This document shows, in pieces, positions 1 through 8,561 of a DNA stretch of 64,000 nt. Source of the stretch: an uncultured Armatimonadota bacterium (lineage in GTDB: Bacteria; Armatimonadota; Fimbriimonadia; Fimbriimonadales; Fimbriimonadaceae); assembly GCA_903927345.1 (NCBI GenBank), contig CAIYMO010000042.1, positions 1 to 64,000 on the forward strand, in the 5' to 3' direction. Both the position numbers and the translations under genes were made by a program. Position 1 is the first letter of the stretch. Each line of letters begins with the position of its first letter. The notes under the pieces are model-generated. The model saw only the letters and a list, made by a program, of their open reading frames with translations, was not told the origin of the DNA and did not search any database.

Positions 1-321
1 GGGAAGTACTACTTCATGTGGTCGGAGGGTGGCTGGGGAGACTCGAGCTACGCAGTGGCCTATGGGGTTTCAGATCATCCGTTGGGACCGTTCGAGCGAC
101 GGGCAAAGATTCTTGAAAGTGATTACTCGGTCGGAAAGGGCGCAGGGCACCATTCGGTTCTTCAACTGCCGGGAACGCAGGAGTATGTGATTTGCTATCA
201 CCGACGGCCGCTTGAAGAAGAGCACCACAATCACCGGGTGACGTGCATTGACCGGATGGAGTTTGACGGAGACGGGAATATCTTGCCCGTCAAACTCACT
301 TTTGAGGGTGTCCGGGCTTAG
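1..321 (+). CDS. GH43-like glycoside hydrolase, C-terminal fragment
   Basis: The reading frame is open from base 1, so this is the last 106 codons of a gene that begins outside the window. The visible part has the tail of a five-bladed propeller glycosidase: a [11 protein letters not shown] strand, then [10 protein letters not shown] followed by PLGPF, the usual GH43 pattern in which substrate-like residues precede a 'GPFE' turn. GH43 enzymes cut arabinans, xylans or similar side chains; the substrate cannot be told from this fragment. Its TAG stop shares bases with the TAA stop of the convergent esterase gene (318-321). The family call is from motif memory, and the N-terminal catalytic Asp and Glu lie outside the window. 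Confidence 0.72.
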   Translation, partial: GKYYFMWSEGGWGDSSYAVAYGVSDHPLGPFERRAKILESDYSVGKGAGHHSVLQLPGTQEYVICYHRRPLEEEHHNHRVTCIDRMEFDGDGNILPVKLTFEGVRA

Positions 322-1316
322 TGGTCTAACCCTGGTGTTCGGAGGCTTCGCTCGATCATGTCGTCCGGATCAGTAATGTCCTTTTGGGCATCTCGCCAGA
401 GCCATCGCATCATATCCGGCAGGATTTGACCGCCGAAACTGCCACCGTGGTTGTTCATCCCCCAGGTGTAGTTCAGGTCGTAACCCTTCTTGGTCAGGGC
501 GTCTTTCATGCGGACGTTCTGGAGATACCAGTCCCAGGTTGCGTCGTACTTGCCGTTTCGGACTCCTCGCAGGTCGTTTCGACCGTCGCAGAGGAAGACT
601 CGAATGGGCTTCTTCTTGGCTTTTTCGATGATGTCGGGATATTGGTGGCCGCCTCTGATGTTGGTGAATGACCCAACGATGCTGAGTACTTTTCGGAATG
701 AGTTGGGACGCTCCCAGGCGACGGTGAACGCAGCGATTGCGCCGGAACTGGTTCCGCCGATTCCTCTCTGCTCGGGGTCCTTGCTGATGTTGTATGACTT
801 TTCAACTTCGGGGACGATTTCCTCGGTCACGACACGAGCATATTTGTCGTCGAGAGCGTTGTATTCTTGGCCGCGATTGGTGAAGCCGTCACCCCAGCCG
901 CGCTGTGCGGAGGGCTCGTCCTGCTGTGGAGTTCGACCTGGATTGATAAAGATGCCGAGCATGACAGGGATTTCGCGGCGGAAAATGAGATTGTCCATGA
1001 CAACGCTGGCCTTGAAGCCGCCGTCAGGGCCGATGTGGGCATGTCCATCTTGGAACACCATTAGCGAAGCCGCTTTCTTGGCGTCGTATTGAGCGGGCAC
1101 GTAGACCCAGTAGGTGTGCTGGGTACCTGGGTAGGCGGTGCTTGGCAACATGAAGGGACCTTTGATCTCCCCTTTAGGCACACCCTCTTTAACTTGAGAA
1201 TCGGGTCCTAGCTTGTAGAAGGTATCCGGATTCGGCTTTTGAGCCTGATTTTGTGCGACGACAAGGGTGGTGCCGACACCGGCAAGGAACGCGAGGGCGA
1301 CGATACCGCTCTTCAT
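318..1316 (-). CDS. Secreted alpha/beta-hydrolase esterase (enterochelin esterase-like)
   Basis: This 332-residue protein starts with a cleavable signal peptide (hydrophobic residues 4-20, AQ at 21-22). A nucleophile elbow G-T-S-S-G spans residues 188-192, with Ser190 as predicted nucleophile, Asp at 244 or 248 and His290 in an NNHGG context as the other triad members. This fits the putative esterase family PF00756 (Fes/IroE-like, also feruloyl and acetyl xylan esterases). With GH43 converging on it, a role in removing acyl groups from plant polysaccharide is plausible but inferred. The start has no Shine-Dalgarno; a TAACGT hexamer lies 7 bases upstream, suggesting a leaderless transcript. 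Confidence 0.85.
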   Translation of the reverse strand: MKSGIVALAFLAGVGTTLVVAQNQAQKPNPDTFYKLGPDSQVKEGVPKGEIKGPFMLPSTAYPGTQHTYWVYVPAQYDAKKAASLMVFQDGHAHIGPDGGFKASVVMDNLIFRREIPVMLGIFINPGRTPQQDEPSAQRGWGDGFTNRGQEYNALDDKYARVVTEEIVPEVEKSYNISKDPEQRGIGGTSSGAIAAFTVAWERPNSFRKVLSIVGSFTNIRGGHQYPDIIEKAKKKPIRVFLCDGRNDLRGVRNGKYDATWDWYLQNVRMKDALTKKGYDLNYTWGMNNHGGSFGGQILPDMMRWLWRDAQKDITDPDDMIERSLRTPGLDH

Positions 1317-1401
1317 GGAGCGTACGTTACCCGGAATCTCGATAAATCTCGAGGTGGAGGCGCGACAATCCCCGGTGTGGCGAAGTAGAACAAGGGTCCT
1401 T

Positions 1402-2451
1402 ATGAGTTTTCCTACCCGTGCTTATGCCGCCCAATCCTCCACCTCACCGCTCGCACAGTGGGAATTGGACCGACGAGCGCTCAATGCAGATGATGTCCTC
1501 ATTGACATTCTGTTCTGCGGAGTGTGCCACAGCGACCTTCACCAGGCGCGCGACGAGTGGGGCGGATCGATCTTCCCGATGGTTCCTGGGCATGAGATTG
1601 TCGGAAAGGTGATCTCGGTTGGTTCGGAGGTTTCTAAGTGGAAGGTCGGCGACACAGTTGGTGTTGGCGTCTTTGTGGATTCCTGTCGAACGTGTCCCCA
1701 GTGTCTCGCGGGTGAGGAGCAGTACTGCGACGCGGGAATGACGGGGACCTACAACTCTCCGGCGCGAGATGGGTCGGGCCCGACTTACGGCGGATATTCA
1801 ACTCAGATTGTGATTCAGCAAGACTACATTGTTTCGATTCCTGAAGGACTGCCTTTGGACGCGGCGGCTCCGTTGCTCTGCGCCGGAATCACCACCTATT
1901 CACCACTCCGCTATTTCGGCGTTAAGCCGGGCGACTCGGTTGCGGTTGTTGGGCTTGGGGGACTTGGGCACATGGGAGTTAAATTCGCTAAAGCCTTTGG
2001 TGCCCACGTTACCGTGTTGAGCCATTCACCATCCAAGCGGGAAGCGGCAATGGCGCTCGGCGCAGATGACTTCCTGGCAACTGGCGATGAGGCAGTTTTT
2101 GCGGAGAATCGGAAGAAGTTCGATTTGATTTTGGATACGGTTTCCGCTGACCATGATCTCAACTCTTACCTGGGGCTATTGAAGCTTAACGGCACTATGG
2201 TTTTGGTTGGGCTTCCAAACCCATCCCCGGTGAGCGCGTTTTCGCTGATTGGTGGAAGACGGTCATTGGCGGGTTCGATGATCGGTGGAATTCGAGAAAC
2301 TCAGGAGATGCTCAACTTCTGCGCGGAGAAGGGTATCGCCAGCGATATCGAAGTGATCTCGATGGACTACATCAATACCGCTTACGAGCGGATGTTGAAG
2401 AGCGATATTCGTTATCGGTTTGTTATCGACCTGGCATCTCTAAAGGCGTAA
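1402..2451 (+). CDS. Zinc-dependent NAD(P) alcohol dehydrogenase (YahK/CAD-like)
   Basis: A 349-residue medium-chain dehydrogenase/reductase. Catalytic zinc ligands are Cys39 (CGVCHSD) and His64 (PGHEIVG); the structural zinc site is Cys95, Cys98, Cys101 and Cys109; the Rossmann motif GLGGLG is at 184-189. The pattern matches the cinnamyl-alcohol/YahK-type aldehyde reductase group, which reduces broad aldehydes with NADPH. The frame is open further upstream to 1267, but ATG 1402 with an AAGG purine run 7 bases upstream gives the normal family N-terminus, and the extension would overlap the divergent esterase gene. It appears monocistronic. Confidence 0.88.
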   Translation: MSFPTRAYAAQSSTSPLAQWELDRRALNADDVLIDILFCGVCHSDLHQARDEWGGSIFPMVPGHEIVGKVISVGSEVSKWKVGDTVGVGVFVDSCRTCPQCLAGEEQYCDAGMTGTYNSPARDGSGPTYGGYSTQIVIQQDYIVSIPEGLPLDAAAPLLCAGITTYSPLRYFGVKPGDSVAVVGLGGLGHMGVKFAKAFGAHVTVLSHSPSKREAAMALGADDFLATGDEAVFAENRKKFDLILDTVSADHDLNSYLGLLKLNGTMVLVGLPNPSPVSAFSLIGGRRSLAGSMIGGIRETQEMLNFCAEKGIASDIEVISMDYINTAYERMLKSDIRYRFVIDLASLKA

Positions 2452-3219
2452 TTAGCGCTTGACGAAGTACCGTGCGGAGTGGCTTTGGAGGGCGATTGCG
2501 ATCTTCTGAGCCGTTCCGCTAAGGGTCAATTTCGAGCGAAAACTTGCCCCGAATTCTAGTTGGATCGCGTCGATTCCTCGTTTGGAAGTGGCGCCGTAGG
2601 TCTGGGTGATGAATCCACCATTAAAACTCTTGTTTTCTTTGTCGCGGAACTGGGCTCGCGGCGGGTAGATGGTGATTCCCTGCGACTCTAATTTCCCAAG
2701 AAATGACTCTGGGCCGTTTATGGATTCATCTCCGAAATGGTCCAAAGTCGTCTTCACGCTGGCGAGGTTGTTTGTTCCCCTAAAGACGGTTTTTGAGTCT
2801 GCGCCCTGGGCGTGGAAGTCGAGGAGCAGGCCGTGTTGGAATTGCTTCCGGACTTCGCCAACTGCTTCTTCGAGAGCTTGGTGATACCGGCGGTAGACGG
2901 CGCGTCCCGCATCTGACTCGGTGCCATTTTGCTCTGAGCGGTTCGCGTCGACGTACTTTCGTGAGAACCGAGCGATGATCAACCACGGCTTCTTCCCAAG
3001 TGCCTTTTCAACTTCTCGGGCGGTTTCCTCGGCAAGCTGATCTGAGCTCGTGTCGAGCACCGTCACAAATTGGGGACGCGAGGTGTCAATCCGCAACGGG
3101 CAGTCAGGGATTGCGCGTCGCCCCCCATGGGGAGCGGAGATCACGATGGGAAGCTCACCTTTCTGAATCGTGATGAGTTCATCATCGACCAGGAGGGTGA
3201 GCAACGCCAGCGTGATCAT
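2452..3219 (-). CDS. N-formylglutamate amidohydrolase-family protein
   Basis: A 255-residue protein with the N-formylglutamate amidohydrolase (PF05013) signature: SAPHGG at 28-33, a RKYVDANR stretch near 97-104 and DFHAQG at 134-139, with His and Asp expected to bind metal. In histidine catabolism HutG releases glutamate from N-formylglutamate, but no other hut gene is nearby, so the real substrate is uncertain. Its ATG follows the mannosidase TAA stop with no intervening base, which suggests translational coupling. The first 12 residues are hydrophobic but I cannot tell whether they act as a signal. It ends one base after the convergent alcohol dehydrogenase stop. Confidence 0.75.
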   Translation of the reverse strand: MITLALLTLLVDDELITIQKGELPIVISAPHGGRRAIPDCPLRIDTSRPQFVTVLDTSSDQLAEETAREVEKALGKKPWLIIARFSRKYVDANRSEQNGTESDAGRAVYRRYHQALEEAVGEVRKQFQHGLLLDFHAQGADSKTVFRGTNNLASVKTTLDHFGDESINGPESFLGKLESQGITIYPPRAQFRDKENKSFNGGFITQTYGATSKRGIDAIQLEFGASFRSKLTLSGTAQKIAIALQSHSARYFVKR

Positions 3220-6200
3220 TTAGACTCGCAGTTTGAGGGTCACAATCTCGAACGGTTTGTAGTCGAACTGGACTGCGCCGTCTTCGATTTCCAGTTCTCC
3301 CATTTCGGTTTCTTCGAGGTTGCAGACCCACGCAGCCTGGATCGGGCGGAGCGACCGAAGTTCAGCCGTACCGCGCGTATTGTGGCACTCGTAAACGCGC
3401 ACGATCAGATCGTTTGAGTCTTCAGCCTTTTTGACAGTTTCGATGACAACGTTGGGATTGTCGCAACTGACGAGCTGTGGAAGAACAGCCGCCGCTCCGG
3501 CGGTTGGCTCAAGAGCCGCTGATCGCATCGGGGCGTTAAGGGCGTAAGCCGACCGGACGACATCCGCGTATTGGTGAGGTCCGAAGTGGGGCATGAGGAC
3601 GTAGGTGAACCGGTGGACACCCATGTCGCAGTCGGGGTCCGGAGCCTTTGGAGCCCGGAGAAGTGACATTCGCATCACGTTTTGATGGACGTCGTGCCCA
3701 TATTTTCCGTCGTTGAGAAGCGCGACACCGAGGTCACCTTCGCTAACGTCGATCCACTTTTGGGCACAGACCTCGAAGCGAGCCATATCCCACGTTGTGT
3801 TGTAGTGGGTTGGTCGCTCAACGCTTCCGAATTGAATTTCGTAGGTTGCTCGTGCGGCGTTGACGTTGATCGGGAACGCGACTTTGAGAAGCTTATCGTC
3901 CTCGTGCCAGTCGATCTCGGTGTCAAAGCGGATTCCGGGGGTGGGACCGAGGCTGATCCGTTGCTTGATCGTTGACTTGCCAAACTTCTTCACAATTTCG
4001 GCGGCGACACGGACGGGACCACGCTCGACGATTTCGAAGCTCTCGCTCTTCAGTAGATCTTGCGCGGTTTCGTAGGCGAAGACATCGACGTCCCACGCAC
4101 TCCAGAACAGCGGCTGGTCGTCGAAGAGCTGGAAGACGTTGGCGAGTTTGCCTGGCTCGACAAACTCGGTGCCATCTTCGATGCTTTGGATCGAGCTGAT
4201 GTTGCCGTTAACATCGAATCTCACGCTCCATTGATCGTTTTCCAGCCGGCGATTGCTCGCCTTGAGGCGGTACTTACTTGTTGGCGAGAGGTTTGCGAAG
4301 TCGGCTGCCGCGACGGTGCCCTGGGCGGCCATCGGCGTTGGGAAGATCAGCTCATCTTCCACGCGTTGGACGGGCAGAATTTCGTCTCCGCAGACGACGC
4401 TGCTCGGAGTTACCTCTGAGGTCCAAGGAATCGAGGCCTGGGTCTGCAAGGTTGTGTTCTGGAAGATCGCGTAGGGCTGGCTCAGTTCTGAGGTTGCCAA
4501 TTTTCCGCCGATCTCTTTGAGAGCGGAGGCGATGATCGTATGGCCTGCCTCACTGACTCGCTGGTAGTCAACCTTGGAGTCCCTATAGACTTCCTGGACT
4601 GACGATCCGGGAATTATGTCGTGGAACTGGTTCAGGAGAACCAGCTTCCACGCGGCCTCAAGTTCCTTTGACGGATACTTCTTGGGGAAGCTGGCGGTGA
4701 AGGAGCTCAGCCACTCCGCGTCGCGCAGAAGGAATTCTGACTCACGGTTCGATTTCTTGTTCGCGGCCTGCGAGGTATAGGTGCCTCGGTGCAGCTCTAG
4801 GTAGAGCTCTCCGACCCAAGTCATTAGGTCCTTCGACTTCGCCTTCGCTTCCTTGAAGAAGTCGATTGCGCGTTTACCGGACATGACTTCTGGATAGTTC
4901 GGGGCCATCCGACCGCGTCGAATGAACTCGAGATGCCTCTCGGTTGGACCGCCACCGCCGTCGCCGTGACCGAAGACGTAGAGAGACTGATCTGCTCGAG
5001 CATGATCCTTATAGTTTTTGACCGAGTAGACAACTTCTTTGGGTTCGGCAGAGGCGTTGTAGGTGTCGGCGGGCGGGAAGTGAGACCAGACTTTGGTACC
5101 ATCGATTCCTTGCCACCAGAAGGTGTGGTGCGGGAACTTGTTGAACTGGTTCCAGCTGATTTTTTGCGTGAGGAAGTAGTCGATATTGAACTTGCTCAGG
5201 ATTTGGGGAAGTGCGGCGGAATAGCCGAAAACATCGGGAAGCCACATGTCCTTTGTGGTGTAGCCGAAGTGTTTGCGGAAGTACCGTTTGCCATAGAGGA
5301 ATTGTCGGACGAGGGACTCGGCACCGGTGAGGTTACAGTCGGCCTCGACCCACATTGAGCCGACGGGCTCCCACTGGCCACGAGCGACGGCCTCTTTTAC
5401 ACGTTTGAACAGCTTCGGATATTCGAGCTCCAGCCATTCATACTGGCTTGCTTGGCTGTGTACGAAGACGTACTCCGGATAGCGCTCCATGAGACTCAAC
5501 TGGGTTGAGGTTGTGTGCGCCATCTTCTTTTTGGTGATGTCGATGGGCCAGAGCCAGGCGGTATCGAGGTGCGCGTGACCGACAGGATAAATCGCGTGTT
5601 TGAACTCGCCGTTCAGGCTTCCCAGTGCATCCTTGATGATCTTTCGCGCCTTCGGGATCGCTTCCATTTCCTCTTTGACCCAGAGGTTGATCACGTCGTT
5701 CAAGGCTCGGAGGATGGTTGCGTAGCCTGGATCCTCGGTCTGGTAGGTTTCGAGCAAATTGAGGCAGAAGTCGACATCAAAGTGGAGCCCCTTTACTTCT
5801 GGGCGAACTATTTTGAGATAGGCAAACTCGACCTTTTCGACGTGTTCTTCGCGGGGCAGTTCTTTGAGGTGGACTCGGCACTGCGGGTTCTTGGTGTAGG
5901 CCTCGAGGATGTACTCGACGGACTCTCCGCCCTTGACTGGACCGTCGGTGGGGAGAGTGCCTCCTGTTAGGAATCCGAAGTCTGTGTGCTTGTAATCGAT
6001 GCCGCGATAGGGACTGTTGTCCTTCCAAAGTGTCCGCTCGCTACCGATTTCTGCATGGACGACGACGTTTTGGCCAGCCCATGTTTTCGGGACTTTTCCG
6101 GTAAGGCGGAACCAGAATGTTGTATATGCCGGACCGTAGCCGAAGCCTGGTCCGACTTCTTCCCAGTCACCTGAAAGTGCTTCTTTTTGGTCCTTAGCGG

Positions 6201-6315
6201 GATGGCGGTTGATTTCAATTTTCAGGTCAACCTGCTCCCCGTAAATCAGGGGCTCGAGAGTGTTGACAAGGAACTGTGAAACACGGCGGCGGGTGAGATC
6301 GGCATGTTTGAGCAT
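3220..6315 (-). CDS. GH38 alpha-mannosidase
   Basis: 1031 residues, the usual length of class II alpha-mannosidases. The metal-binding GHAHLDTAWLWP motif sits at 246-257 and the catalytic nucleophile is predicted as Asp361 in WLPDVFGYSAALPQI. There is an N-terminal beta domain (about 1-230), the catalytic (beta/alpha)7 part (240-520), a helical bundle and a C-terminal beta-sandwich. There is no signal peptide, so it is a cytosolic enzyme that trims imported mannosides. The first gene of a two-gene unit with the amidohydrolase-like gene. TAGACT lies 13 bases upstream of the ATG as a possible -10. Confidence 0.93.
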   Translation of the reverse strand: MLKHADLTRRRVSQFLVNTLEPLIYGEQVDLKIEINRHPAKDQKEALSGDWEEVGPGFGYGPAYTTFWFRLTGKVPKTWAGQNVVVHAEIGSERTLWKDNSPYRGIDYKHTDFGFLTGGTLPTDGPVKGGESVEYILEAYTKNPQCRVHLKELPREEHVEKVEFAYLKIVRPEVKGLHFDVDFCLNLLETYQTEDPGYATILRALNDVINLWVKEEMEAIPKARKIIKDALGSLNGEFKHAIYPVGHAHLDTAWLWPIDITKKKMAHTTSTQLSLMERYPEYVFVHSQASQYEWLELEYPKLFKRVKEAVARGQWEPVGSMWVEADCNLTGAESLVRQFLYGKRYFRKHFGYTTKDMWLPDVFGYSAALPQILSKFNIDYFLTQKISWNQFNKFPHHTFWWQGIDGTKVWSHFPPADTYNASAEPKEVVYSVKNYKDHARADQSLYVFGHGDGGGGPTERHLEFIRRGRMAPNYPEVMSGKRAIDFFKEAKAKSKDLMTWVGELYLELHRGTYTSQAANKKSNRESEFLLRDAEWLSSFTASFPKKYPSKELEAAWKLVLLNQFHDIIPGSSVQEVYRDSKVDYQRVSEAGHTIIASALKEIGGKLATSELSQPYAIFQNTTLQTQASIPWTSEVTPSSVVCGDEILPVQRVEDELIFPTPMAAQGTVAAADFANLSPTSKYRLKASNRRLENDQWSVRFDVNGNISSIQSIEDGTEFVEPGKLANVFQLFDDQPLFWSAWDVDVFAYETAQDLLKSESFEIVERGPVRVAAEIVKKFGKSTIKQRISLGPTPGIRFDTEIDWHEDDKLLKVAFPINVNAARATYEIQFGSVERPTHYNTTWDMARFEVCAQKWIDVSEGDLGVALLNDGKYGHDVHQNVMRMSLLRAPKAPDPDCDMGVHRFTYVLMPHFGPHQYADVVRSAYALNAPMRSAALEPTAGAAAVLPQLVSCDNPNVVIETVKKAEDSNDLIVRVYECHNTRGTAELRSLRPIQAAWVCNLEETEMGELEIEDGAVQFDYKPFEIVTLKLRV

Positions 6316-6481
6316 CGGTACTTGTTTGAGTCTACTTTGACTGAATGCTCAAGAGGTTGATGAGCGTCAAAATCCAAGACCATGGATGTGATTGCGTAGA
6401 ATTTGTGATGTTTCGCGCAAAATCTCCGTGATGCCCTAAGAAGACGAGCTCGAAATCACGATATACTCAGTACGAGGAGTT
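6316..6481. promoter_or_regulatory. Divergent intergenic region, mannosidase / DprA-like
   Basis: 166 bases between divergent genes. On the plus strand a good -10 (TATACT, 6462-6467) is followed by GAGGAG before ATG 6482; on the minus strand a TAGACT lies 13 bases before the mannosidase ATG. No clear -35 or operator palindrome was seen. Confidence 0.4.
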
Positions 6482-7477
6482 ATGCGAGTTTTAAGTACTG
6501 TTATTGCGGCACTTTACGGAGACGGCGAAGGACGTGGGCCGGCGCGTAATTCTCGTCACACTCAAATACTCTCATGCCTCAGGCGAGGGATTGAAGGGGA
6601 GACGGAACCTTCCTGGAACTGGATATTGACGACTCTGCGCCGCGAAGGATTTGTCACCGAAGCCGTCCAGCTGATGGATACACGTCGAATAACACAGGCG
6701 GAAGTCATGGTTGATCACCACGAGATCATTACTTCAGCTTGCCCAAGCTATCCGCAGCTTTTACTGAACAATATGGGCCGATCAGCTCCGCCCGTACTCT
6801 GGGTCAGCGATCCCTCTATGGCGGTGACGCCACCTTGGAAGGATGAGAACGGATTAGATCGATTTACAGTGGGTGGGGTCGGCTGCCGACAGCCGTTGAC
6901 GGTTGGTATCGCCATGGCGCGGGCCGCAGGCTCTTGGTCGGCAGATCGAGGCTATCTTGGAGTTTCTGGTGCAGCCACAGGCTGCGACACAGCCTTTGGA
7001 GACGGTGTTCTGGCGGGAAGAGGAGATGTACTTCACTTTCTTCCTTGTGGGATCAATCATGGTCGCTGGCTTGGTTATGCAGTCTCCGTCTGCCCTCCCC
7101 ATGAGACATTTAGCGCGGGTCGGGCGATGGAGCGAAATTCGTTGATTTATGCGATGGCGCACTTCACGCTTGTCTGTTCGGCGCGGTTCCGAATGGGCGG
7201 ATCTTGGCAAGGAGCGGCGGCGGCGATCAAGGGTCATCAGGCAGTCGCAGTGGCAGATTGGACGTCGACTGGTCATGCGGCTTCGCTGATCGAACACAAC
7301 CAAGGAACCTATGGCGTCGCTCAGCGCGCACTTGCGAATCTTGGGGCGTATCGTGTCGCGGTCGATCTGGCCTCGTACCGTGAGGAGCTACCATTGGCGC
7401 TTGATGATGCGATGGCGTGGGCCTACGACTTCCGATCCGGCGCAGCAAACTGTGGACTCTTCGCTAACGCTGGCTAG
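6482..7477 (+). CDS. Divergent DprA/Smf-like Rossmann-fold protein
   Basis: 331 residues that follow the order of DprA motifs but with changed residues: ITSACPSYPQLL (80s, like the 'YP..L' entry strand), VGGVGCR (130-136, cf. GSR), a helix VGIAMARAAG, SGAATGCD (162-169, cf. VSGgAxGID), a FLPCGI strand (186-191) and MERN (216-219, cf. PxRN), then an MGGSW turn where DprA has SGS. DprA loads RecA onto incoming single strands during transformation; SLOG-fold relatives sense nucleotides. No SAM or winged-helix domain is evident, and residues 1-75 are unrecognised. A TATACT -10 (6462-6467) and a GAGGAG ribosome site (6474-6479) precede the ATG. It may be a second DprA paralogue with its own job. 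Confidence 0.62.
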   Translation: MRVLSTVIAALYGDGEGRGPARNSRHTQILSCLRRGIEGETEPSWNWILTTLRREGFVTEAVQLMDTRRITQAEVMVDHHEIITSACPSYPQLLLNNMGRSAPPVLWVSDPSMAVTPPWKDENGLDRFTVGGVGCRQPLTVGIAMARAAGSWSADRGYLGVSGAATGCDTAFGDGVLAGRGDVLHFLPCGINHGRWLGYAVSVCPPHETFSAGRAMERNSLIYAMAHFTLVCSARFRMGGSWQGAAAAIKGHQAVAVADWTSTGHAASLIEHNQGTYGVAQRALANLGAYRVAVDLASYREELPLALDDAMAWAYDFRSGAANCGLFANAG

Positions 7478-7485
7478 AGTGGCTA

Positions 7486-8523
7486 TCAGTTAAACGTAAA
7501 GACGACCTTGCCCGCCTTGCCTGCTTTCATCAGCTCCATGGCGGCTTGGAATTCGGTGTAGTGCATCACGTGCGTTACGATTGGGTCCAGGTTCAGCTTT
7601 CCGGAGCTGAGTAGGGTTCCCATCTGATCCCAGGTGTCCCAGAGCTTTCTTCCGACAATGCCCTGAAGATCGATGCCTTTGAATATGACGTCGTTCAATC
7701 GGATCGATTGCTCAGCTTTGCCGTAGACACCGAGCAGCGAGACCCGACCACCGGGCCTGACTGCCGAGATGGCGAGAGCGAGCTGGGATGGGTGACCAGA
7801 CATCTCAAGGACGACATCAACACCACCAGGGCAACGCTTCAGGACCTCAGCCAAGGCATCCTGTGCGACTGGGTTGAAGACTGCATCGGCACCGACCTTT
7901 AGCGCGGATTCGGTTCGAAACTCGCTGACTTCGGTCGCGAACACGGCGGATGCGCCAGCGGCTTTGCAGACGGTTACTGCCATCTGCCCGATCGGGCCCA
8001 TGCCGGTGATCAAAACTGTTCTTCCCTCGAGTGGGCCCGCCATGGCGGTATGTACGGCGTTCCCCAAGGCATCTTGGAACGCGGCGATCATCGGCGAGAC
8101 ATCGCGGGGGGTTGGGCGTGCGTTCTCCCAGGGGATCACGGCGTATTCGGCAAAGCCACCGTCGACATCAACTCCCAAAATCACGGTGTCGGCGCAAACA
8201 TGGGCCTGGCCGTGGAGGCACTGGACGCACTTGCCACACACGATGTGTGATTCACTCGCGACGAAATCCCCAACCGCTCGTTCGGTGACGCCGTCGCCAA
8301 GTTCCACGATTGTGCCGCAAAACTCGTGTCCGATAATTCTTGGCGGCTTTATGCGGCCCGCGGACCATTCGTCCCAGTTATAGATGTGCAAATCGGTGCC
8401 ACAGACCGATGCGGCTTCTAATTTGAGCTTGACGCAACCGGGTCGTACCGATGGTTCGGGAACTTTGACGATCTCTACGCCGGGTTCTGGTCGCGTCTTT
8501 GCGATTGCTTGCACGGCGATCAT
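7486..8523 (-). CDS. tdh: L-threonine 3-dehydrogenase
   Basis: 345 residues, close to the E. coli enzyme (341). The CGTDLHIYNWDEW segment and PPRIIGHEFCG are hallmarks of Tdh; a structural-zinc Cys cluster follows (CGKCVQCLHGQAHVC) and the Rossmann motif is TGMGPIGQMA. It oxidises L-threonine to 2-amino-3-ketobutyrate using NAD, a zinc-dependent cytosolic reaction usually followed by Kbl, which is not next to it here. ATG at 8523 matches the family N-terminus; an in-frame TTG 12 bases upstream is an alternative. The start is only 38 bases from the divergent TPR gene, so its promoter must overlap that gene. Confidence 0.93.
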   Translation of the reverse strand: MIAVQAIAKTRPEPGVEIVKVPEPSVRPGCVKLKLEAASVCGTDLHIYNWDEWSAGRIKPPRIIGHEFCGTIVELGDGVTERAVGDFVASESHIVCGKCVQCLHGQAHVCADTVILGVDVDGGFAEYAVIPWENARPTPRDVSPMIAAFQDALGNAVHTAMAGPLEGRTVLITGMGPIGQMAVTVCKAAGASAVFATEVSEFRTESALKVGADAVFNPVAQDALAEVLKRCPGGVDVVLEMSGHPSQLALAISAVRPGGRVSLLGVYGKAEQSIRLNDVIFKGIDLQGIVGRKLWDTWDQMGTLLSSGKLNLDPIVTHVMHYTEFQAAMELMKAGKAGKVVFTFN

Positions 8524-8548
8524 TGTACTTGCCAACTGCCCTGCCCGG

Positions 8549-8554
8549 TAAACT
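8549..8554 (+). promoter_or_regulatory. TAAACT -10 hexamer, probable leaderless start of TPR gene
   Basis: TAAACT is separated by 7 bases from GTG 8562. Transcription starting about 7 bases after the hexamer would begin on the start codon itself. The same hexamer at the same offset precedes the genes at 17566, 19270, 51602 and 60493. Confidence 0.55.
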
Positions 8555-8561
8555 GGTGATT

